This document shows, in pieces, positions 7,111 to 11,339 of a stretch of DNA of 11,339 nt. Source of the stretch: Candidatus Limnocylindria bacterium (lineage in GTDB: Bacteria > Chloroflexota > Limnocylindria > QHBO01); the NCBI GenBank assembly GCA_030146365.1, contig JASLBU010000155.1, positions 1 through 11,339 on the forward strand, in the 5' to 3' direction. The number at the start of each line of letters is the position of its first letter. Positions within the stretch are counted from its first letter, which is position 1. The notes beneath the pieces were generated by a model. It was not told the origin of the DNA. It ran no database searches and worked only from the letters and a program-made list of their open reading frames with translations. The translations under genes were made by a program, and so were the position numbers.

Positions 7111-8294
7111 CCGCGAGCCGCGCGCTCCGGGTGCTCATCGCCCCCGATTCGTTCGGCGGTGCCCTCGATTCGGTCGGGGTCGCGGCGGCCATCGCGGCCG
7201 GTTGGTCACGCGTCCGACCGGACGACACCCTGGTACGAAGGCCGATGGCGGACGGCGGCGAGGGAACATTGGCGGCCATCGCCGACGCGCTCTCCGACGA
7301 GGCGGAGCTGCGAAGCGTTGAGACGACCGACCCACTCGGCCGGCCGATCACCGCCGAATGGCTGCTCTTCGACGGGGGTCGGGGAGCGTTCGTGGAGATG
7401 GCCGCGGCCTCCGGGCTCGCCCGGATGTCCCCGTCCGAGCGCACGCCCGGGAATGCGCGCGCCGCCTCCACCCGCGGGACCGGGGACCTCATCCGCGCAG
7501 CGCTCGACGCGGGGGCGCGGCGGATCACCGTCGGGCTGGGGGGCTCCGCGACCACAGACGGCGGGAGCGGGCTGCTGCGTCAGCTGGGCCTGGAGCTGTT
7601 GGATCGCGACGGAACGGAGCTCGATGAAGGCGGCGCAGCGCTGGCGCGCATCGGTCCCTTCAGCGGCGCGGGAACGCTCGATCAGCGGCTGCGTGACGTG
7701 CAGCTCGTGGTGGCGTCGGACGTCACCAACCCCCTGTGCGGCAGCCGGGGTGCAGCGGCGACGTATGGGCCGCAGAAGGGCGGTGATCCTGCCGCGGTGC
7801 AGGAGCTCGATGCGGCACTGGCGTCCTGGGGCCGCTTCATCGAGACGGCCACTGGGCGGCTGGTGGCGGACCTGCCGGGGGCCGGCGCAGCGGGCGGGAC
7901 GACCGCCGGTCTGCTCGGCTTCACCCGCGCGACGGTGCGCCCGGGCGTCGAGGTCGTCGCGGAACTTGTGGGCCTGGCCGCCGCCCTCGAGCAGGCTGAC
8001 CTGGTGATCACCGGCGAGGGGCGCGCCGATTCGCAGACGCTGTCCGGGAAGGCGGCCATGGGCGTCGCCACGCTTGCCGCGGCACGACGGACCCCGGTCG
8101 TGCTGCTGGCGGGCGCGCTCGGCGATGGCGCGGAGGCGCTGGACGCCGCGACGGGCATCGGCCTCGTCCAGCCGATCGCCGATCGACCGATGGACCTCGC
8201 GACCGCGATGGCCGGCACGGCGGGCCTCCTGGCTGCCGCGGCGGCGCGCCTTGCCCGCACGATCGACATTGGCATGGAGCTGGCGCGCCCGTAA
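7107..8294 (+). CDS. Glycerate kinase (GarK/GlxK type I family)
   Basis: A 395-aa cytoplasmic kinase phosphorylating D-glycerate with ATP; this family usually yields 2-phosphoglycerate. Recognised by the N-terminal VLIAPDSFGG, PMADGGEGT (D49), GLGGSATTDGGSG (143-155), DVTNPLCGSRGAAATYGPQKG (split in the family by a short loop), the Gly-rich AGAAGGTTAGLLGF and ITGEGRAD (from 301). Length is normal for the family (about 380 aa). The Lys usual in DSFKG is Gly here, which also seems to occur in relatives, so I do not treat it as loss of function. It lies 22 bases after the GpgS fusion and in the same direction; this suggests salvage of glycerate released from glucosylglycerate, or balancing of glycerate against the phosphoglycerate used by GpgS. 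Its start has no ribosome site, so it probably depends on coupling from upstream. Confidence 0.93.
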   Translation: MTASRALRVLIAPDSFGGALDSVGVAAAIAAGWSRVRPDDTLVRRPMADGGEGTLAAIADALSDEAELRSVETTDPLGRPITAEWLLFDGGRGAFVEMAAASGLARMSPSERTPGNARAASTRGTGDLIRAALDAGARRITVGLGGSATTDGGSGLLRQLGLELLDRDGTELDEGGAALARIGPFSGAGTLDQRLRDVQLVVASDVTNPLCGSRGAAATYGPQKGGDPAAVQELDAALASWGRFIETATGRLVADLPGAGAAGGTTAGLLGFTRATVRPGVEVVAELVGLAAALEQADLVITGEGRADSQTLSGKAAMGVATLAAARRTPVVLLAGALGDGAEALDAATGIGLVQPIADRPMDLATAMAGTAGLLAAAAARLARTIDIGMELARP

Positions 8295-8310
8295 GGGCGC
8301 CTGAGGGGCC

Positions 8311-9156
8311 GTGGCAAAGCGACCGAGCCGGCAGAAGCTGGCCGCCGACCGACGGAAGCGCCGGGGCCTCGCGACCATCGTGCTCGATCGCCTCGGCGAG
8401 CGCTACCAGCACCCGACATGGGACAGCCCGCGCATCGACGCCGTGAGCGAGCTGGTATTGACGATTTTGTCGCAGAACACCTCGGACACCAACTCGTTCC
8501 GGGCGTTCACGGCGCTGCGCTCACGGTACGGGAGCTGGGACGAGGTCCTGGCCGCCCCCACCGACGAGCTCGAGGACGTCATCCGGCCCGGCGGGCTTGC
8601 GCCGACGAAGTCGAGGCGGATCCAGCACGTGCTGGCAGAGGTCTTCGAGGAGACGGGTGGCAGCTGGGACCTGTCCTTCCTGGGTGAGCGAGAGCTTCCG
8701 GAGGCCCGCGGCTGGCTCACCTCCCTGGCCGGCATCGGCCGCAAGACGGCCTCGATCGTCCTGCTGTTCAACTACGGCCGGCCCGCCATGCCGGTCGACA
8801 CCCACATTCATCGCGTGGCGTGGCGCCTGGGCATGTTCGCGCCGAATACGCCCCTGGAGCGCGCCCATGATCTGCTCGAGGAGGTCCTCGCCCCCGAGGA
8901 GATGTACCCGTTCCATGTCGAGATGATTCGCCACGGCCGCGACACGTGCCGGGCTCCTCGGCCGATCTGCGGCCTGTGTCCGCTCACCGACGTGTGCGCC
9001 TACTACGTCCGGGCGTCGAAGGGCCGGGCGCCGATGGCGCCGATCCCGAGGGCCGCGGGCGGCGATCGACAGTTCCACGACGAGCTGCTGCACGGCTGGA
9101 CACGCCCCGAGGCCGGCGCGGCGGATCCAGATTCCGGTGAGGCGGCAAACGCATGA
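8311..9156 (+). CDS. nth: Endonuclease III family DNA glycosylase/AP lyase
   Basis: A 281-aa base-excision repair enzyme of the HhH-GPD superfamily, removing oxidised pyrimidines (or mismatched bases) and cleaving the abasic site. Seen: the helix-hairpin-helix LAGIGRKTA with the Schiff-base lysine K145, catalytic D163 in PVDTHIHRV (18 residues on, the same distance as K120-D138 in E. coli Nth), and a [4Fe-4S] cluster set C213-x6-C220-x2-C223-x5-C229. The region LTILSQNTSD replaces the usual LSAQATD. The protein is longer than classic Nth (about 211 aa), with a basic N-terminus (KRPSRQKLAADRRKRRG) and a C-terminal tail of about 50 residues after the cluster. GTG 8311 follows AGGGG (8304-8308) closely and starts 16 bases after the kinase stop, so it is probably the last gene of the operon. 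The exact substrate class is uncertain. Confidence 0.92.
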   Translation: MAKRPSRQKLAADRRKRRGLATIVLDRLGERYQHPTWDSPRIDAVSELVLTILSQNTSDTNSFRAFTALRSRYGSWDEVLAAPTDELEDVIRPGGLAPTKSRRIQHVLAEVFEETGGSWDLSFLGERELPEARGWLTSLAGIGRKTASIVLLFNYGRPAMPVDTHIHRVAWRLGMFAPNTPLERAHDLLEEVLAPEEMYPFHVEMIRHGRDTCRAPRPICGLCPLTDVCAYYVRASKGRAPMAPIPRAAGGDRQFHDELLHGWTRPEAGAADPDSGEAANA

Positions 9157-9182
9157 GCCGGCGGGCGTGTCATCTCGCGGTG

Positions 9183-9211
9183 TGGCGACGCAGGCGGGGG
9201 GCTGCTATCAT
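9183..9211 (+). promoter_or_regulatory. Promoter of the tRNA-Thr gene
   Basis: An extended -10 (TGCTATCAT, hexamer TATCAT at 9206-9211) lies with a 17-base spacer after a weak -35 (TGGCGA, 9183-9188). Transcription would begin near 9218, about 17 bases before the mature tRNA. It occupies the 78-base gap after the endonuclease gene. Confidence 0.55.
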
Positions 9212-9234
9212 CCGGCACCCGCGCACGCGTGCAG

Positions 9235-9310
9235 GCCGAGATAGCTCAGTTGGTAGAGCAGGGCTTTCGTAAAGCTCAGGTCGCGAGTTCGAGTCTCGCT
9301 CTCGGCTCCA
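9235..9310 (+). tRNA. tRNA-Thr (anticodon CGT)
   Basis: A full 76-base cloverleaf with encoded CCA. The acceptor stem GCCGAGA (9235-9241) pairs perfectly with TCTCGGC (9300-9306); the D-stem is GCTC/GAGC (9244-9247/9256-9259). The anticodon stem is GGGCT/AGCTC (9261-9265/9273-9277, one G-T pair), its loop TTCGTAA puts CGT at 9268-9270, and the T-stem is GCGAG/CTCGC (9283-9287/9295-9299) with loop TTCGAGT. Base 73 is T, then CCA at 9308-9310. It reads ACG codons. No integration scar or partial copy is seen next to it. Confidence 0.96.
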
Positions 9311-9348
9311 TCTCCCTCTGAAGGGCGCGGGGCCCGCAGTCCGAGTTG

Positions 9349-10398
9349 TCAGCGGCTGTCCCTGTCCAGCAGGTCCAGCGTGATCTCGTCGATCGACCGG
9401 CAGCCGGCCAGCGCCATGGCCAGCGACAGCTCTTCGCGCAGGATCTCCACCACGCGGCGCACGCCGTCGGCGCCGTCCGCGGCCAGGCCCCACAGGATCG
9501 GGCGTCCGACCGCGACGAGATCGGCGCCGAGCGCCAGGGCCTTCAGGACGTCGATCCCGCGGCGAACGCCGCCGTCGACCACGATGACGGCCCGGCGCCC
9601 GACGGCGTCGGCGATCGCCGGCAGCGCCTCGGCCCCCGCCACCGCCGTGTCGAGCTGCCGGCCGCCGTGGTTGCTGACCCAGATGCCGTCGCAGCCGGCG
9701 TCGACGGCACGCACGGCGTCATCGGCGCGCAGGACCCCCTTCGCCAGGAGGGGGACCGGGCAGACCGACCGGAGCCACGCAAGGTCCTCCCAGGTCATCG
9801 TCGGAAGCACGACGATGCCCGTTTCGTTCACCGGCTGTTCCTCGGGCAGATGCGCGCCCATATGGAGGACGAACCGGTTCCGGACATCCCGCTCGCGATT
9901 GCCGGGGAGCGGCAGGTCGACCGTCACCGCGATCGCGGAGCAGCCGGACGCCACCGCCCGATCGACGATCGACCGGCAGGCACCTCGGTCGGTCGGTGAG
10001 TAGAGCTGGAACCAGCGCGGTGCGGCCGGGGCGGCATCCGCCACCGCCTCGACCGGCCGCGAGGAGATCGTGGACAGCGTCATGAGCGCACCGGCGCCGG
10101 CCGCACCCCTCGCGGTGGCCAGCTCGGCGTCGCCGTGGGCGAGGTCGTGAGCGGCCGTCGGCGCGAGGATGATCGGGTGCGACAGATCCGTCCCGAAGGC
10201 CGCGACGGACAGGTCGCGGCTCCCGACGTCGACCAGCACTCGCGGCCGGAGCCGGATCCGGTCCCATGCTGCCCGCTCCGTCTGGAGCGAAATCTCGTCG
10301 CCTGCGCCGCCCGCGTAGTAGTCCCAGGCACCGGATGGCATCCGCTCACGAGCGAGGGCCTCGAATTCCGCAACGGTGATGGGGGAGGTGTCGGCCAT
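9349..10398 (-). CDS. FMN-dependent alpha-hydroxy-acid oxidase/dehydrogenase
   Basis: A 349-aa flavoprotein of the glycolate oxidase/lactate oxidase family, oxidising an L-2-hydroxy acid to the 2-keto acid through FMN. Seen: Tyr27/Tyr28 in DYYAGGAGDE, STISSRPVE (109-117), WFQLY (129-133), TVDLPLPGNRERD (159-171), flavin Lys220 in LLAKGV, catalytic His244 and substrate Arg247 in SNHGGRQLD, and the phosphate-binding DGGVRRGIDVLKAL. All expected catalytic residues are present. The flavin-side loop reads PTAAHDLAHGD, which may tune specificity; I cannot name the substrate (glycolate, lactate, mandelate or other). The frame is open far upstream but overlaps the LCP gene there; ATG at 10398 gives the family's normal N-terminus. 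It converges on the tRNA and diverges from the LCP gene. No strong Shine-Dalgarno is visible, and CATCAT lies 6 bases before the ATG. Confidence 0.92.
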   Translation of the reverse strand: MADTSPITVAEFEALARERMPSGAWDYYAGGAGDEISLQTERAAWDRIRLRPRVLVDVGSRDLSVAAFGTDLSHPIILAPTAAHDLAHGDAELATARGAAGAGALMTLSTISSRPVEAVADAAPAAPRWFQLYSPTDRGACRSIVDRAVASGCSAIAVTVDLPLPGNRERDVRNRFVLHMGAHLPEEQPVNETGIVVLPTMTWEDLAWLRSVCPVPLLAKGVLRADDAVRAVDAGCDGIWVSNHGGRQLDTAVAGAEALPAIADAVGRRAVIVVDGGVRRGIDVLKALALGADLVAVGRPILWGLAADGADGVRRVVEILREELSLAMALAGCRSIDEITLDLLDRDSR

Positions 10399-10404
10399 GG
10401 GCCG

Positions 10405-10410
10405 ATGATG
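10405..10410 (-). promoter_or_regulatory. Possible -10 box (CATCAT) for a leaderless oxidase gene
   Basis: On the minus strand, CATCAT is followed by 6 bases and then the oxidase ATG. It resembles the TATCAT of the tRNA promoter. The spacing suggests transcription starting at or next to the start codon. Confidence 0.3.
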
Positions 10411-10425
10411 CCACTCGCTTCCCGG

Positions 10426-10431
10426 CACAAT
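10426..10431 (+). promoter_or_regulatory. Possible -10 box (CACAAT) for a leaderless LCP gene
   Basis: CACAAT (5 of 6 bases of TACAAT) is followed by exactly 7 bases and then ATG 10439, the same geometry as at the ligase-like gene. No Shine-Dalgarno precedes this ATG. The -35 region is weak. Confidence 0.35.
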
Positions 10432-10438
10432 GTCGGCC

Positions 10439-11339
10439 ATGCAGCGAGCCCCGGCCGTGTTCGGCGGCATCATCGTCCTCGTCGTGGTGGCGGCCATCGC
10501 CGCCTTCCTCCTGCTCGGCGGAGGCGAGGCCGATCCGGCACCGTCGCCGGCGGCCTCCCCGTCCGCGCCCGAGTCCGCCGAGCCGACCGCGACCGATGAG
10601 CTGCTTGGCCGCCGGTGGACGGTCGCGCTCGTGGGCCTCGATGCCAACGCCGAAAGGGAGGCCGCAGGACAGCCCGTGAATGCCGACGCTCTCATGCTGG
10701 CGAGCCTCTCGGCCGACCAGTCCGAGCTGACCCTCGTGTCCCTGCCCCGCGACACGGTGGACGTGCCCATGCCGGATGGCGGCATCTACGAGCACAAGAT
10801 CAACGGCCTGTACGCCAACGGGGGCATCGACGCGCTCGTGGGGGCGCTGGGGGAGCTGTACCAGGTGCCGATCGACGGCCACCTGGCCATGAACATGGAC
10901 GATTTCGCGACGGTCGTGAACGCGTTCGGCGGTGTCGACGTGAACGCCCGCGAGGCGATCGCCGACCCGGCTGCCCGGCTGGACATCCCAGCAGGGCCAC
11001 AGGAGCTGGACGGGTCGGCGGCAGCGGGGTACGTCCGCACGCGGTACGACCAGGACTACGGACGGATCGGACGCCAGCAGGAAGTGGTGCTCGGCGTGCT
11101 GGATCGGATCGGCGGCGCGGAGACGGTCGTCGACGTCCGGTCCCTGCTCGACGGCCTCGAGTCGCTCGAGACGGACCTGCCGACCGACGAGCTCCCGACG
11201 CTCGTCGAGCTGGCTCGCCGGGCAAGCGCCGCGACCGTGCGCCAGCTGGTCATCGGGCCACCGCTCATCACGTTCGAGGGCGATCGCGGCGATGGCCGCG
11301 GCTATGTCCTCGAGCCGGACGTGGAGGCGATTCGCGCGG
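10439..11339 (+). CDS. LytR-CpsA-Psr (LCP) family cell-wall polymer transferase, 3'-truncated
   Basis: The first 300 codons of a membrane-anchored, externally facing LCP enzyme, which moves lipid-linked glycopolymers onto peptidoglycan or another acceptor. Residues about 7-27 are a single membrane anchor (FGGIIVLVVVAAIAAFLLL) after a very short cytoplasmic end, followed by a Pro/Ala/Ser-rich linker (32-52). The LCP domain starts near residue 60 (WTVALVGLD), with D83 in NADALML, R104 in SLPRDT, KINGLYANGG, the segment AFGGVDVN, and R209/R212 in DYGRIGRQQ; these match the acidic and arginine residues that bind the polyprenyl pyrophosphate substrate in the family. The coding frame runs off the window with no stop. 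The anchor and the LCP domain suggest an envelope that carries attached glycopolymers. ATG 10439 is 40 bases from the divergent oxidase start. Confidence 0.9.
   Translation, partial: MQRAPAVFGGIIVLVVVAAIAAFLLLGGGEADPAPSPAASPSAPESAEPTATDELLGRRWTVALVGLDANAEREAAGQPVNADALMLASLSADQSELTLVSLPRDTVDVPMPDGGIYEHKINGLYANGGIDALVGALGELYQVPIDGHLAMNMDDFATVVNAFGGVDVNAREAIADPAARLDIPAGPQELDGSAAAGYVRTRYDQDYGRIGRQQEVVLGVLDRIGGAETVVDVRSLLDGLESLETDLPTDELPTLVELARRASAATVRQLVIGPPLITFEGDRGDGRGYVLEPDVEAIRA

Larger units (their letters stand above)
10389..10441. repeat. Direct repeat TGTCGGCCATG and inverted repeat at the divergent promoter
   Basis: TGTCGGCCATG occurs at 10389-10399 and again at 10431-10441, 42 bases apart (about four helical turns). 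Each copy overlaps one start codon: the oxidase ATG on the minus strand and the LCP ATG on the plus strand. The first copy also forms a perfect inverted repeat, TCGGCC-ATG-GGCCGA, at 10391-10405. This could be an operator for both genes, but both copies are partly coding sequence. Confidence 0.35.

Noticed and set aside
7137..7166. Gly in place of the usual Lys in the DSFKG motif of glycerate kinase as a sign of inactivity
   Set aside because: All other family motifs are intact, and I recall DSFGG-type variants in related high-GC bacteria; not enough to claim loss of function.
9235..9310. tRNA-Thr as an integration site of a mobile element
   Set aside because: No integrase gene, no repeat of the tRNA 3' end and no change in composition nearby.
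9323..9337. GC-rich hairpin GGGC-loop-GCCC between the tRNA and the oxidase as a terminator
   Set aside because: The stem is only 4 base pairs and no T-tract follows on either strand.
9388..9974. Repeated GATCGACCGGCAG near 9390 and 9965
   Set aside because: Both copies encode a similar CRSI peptide within the oxidase; explained by coding and GC content.

Overview
The window is GC-rich, gene-dense bacterial chromosome. Its leaderless-looking promoters (a TANNNT-type -10 box seven bases before ATG), GTG and CTG starts, LCP wall protein and GpgS-type enzyme suggest Chloroflexota (for example a Limnocylindria-like lineage) or a deep-branching actinomycete. This placement is inference; no marker gene fixes the taxonomy. 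There is no sign of phage, transposon or CRISPR, and no gene-free stretch exceeds about 110 bases.

Layout. Bases 1-1600 hold the end of a metal (Mn/Zn/Fe) ABC transporter operon: an ATPase cut by the window edge, then its permease. Bases 1690-2961 encode a minimal DEAD-box RNA helicase. Bases 2996-3679 encode a small protein with the fold signature of an ATP-dependent DNA ligase adenylation domain but without the nucleophilic lysine. Bases 3789-9156 form a probable operon: a GT-A glycosyltransferase starting at CTG behind a perfect AGGAGG, a fusion of two universal stress protein domains to a complete glucosyl-3-phosphoglycerate synthase, a glycerate kinase, and an endonuclease III family DNA glycosylase. 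A tRNA-Thr(CGT) follows at 9235-9310. An FMN-dependent 2-hydroxy-acid oxidase (minus strand, 9349-10398) and a LytR-CpsA-Psr protein (plus strand, from 10439 off the right edge) diverge from a 40-base promoter region bordered by a perfect 11-base direct repeat.

How the genes work together. The operon core reads as a glucosylglycerate-type compatible solute or glycolipid-precursor module. GpgS joins NDP-glucose to 3-phosphoglycerate. The upstream glycosyltransferase may make glucosylglycerate directly from glycerate, or extend it. Glycerate kinase links free glycerate to phosphoglycerate. The USP domains could make synthesis respond to ATP or stress. No phosphatase (GpgP) or hydrolase is in the window, so the pathway is incomplete here. 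The USP-USP-GpgS fusion and the degenerate ligase-like protein are the most unusual items.
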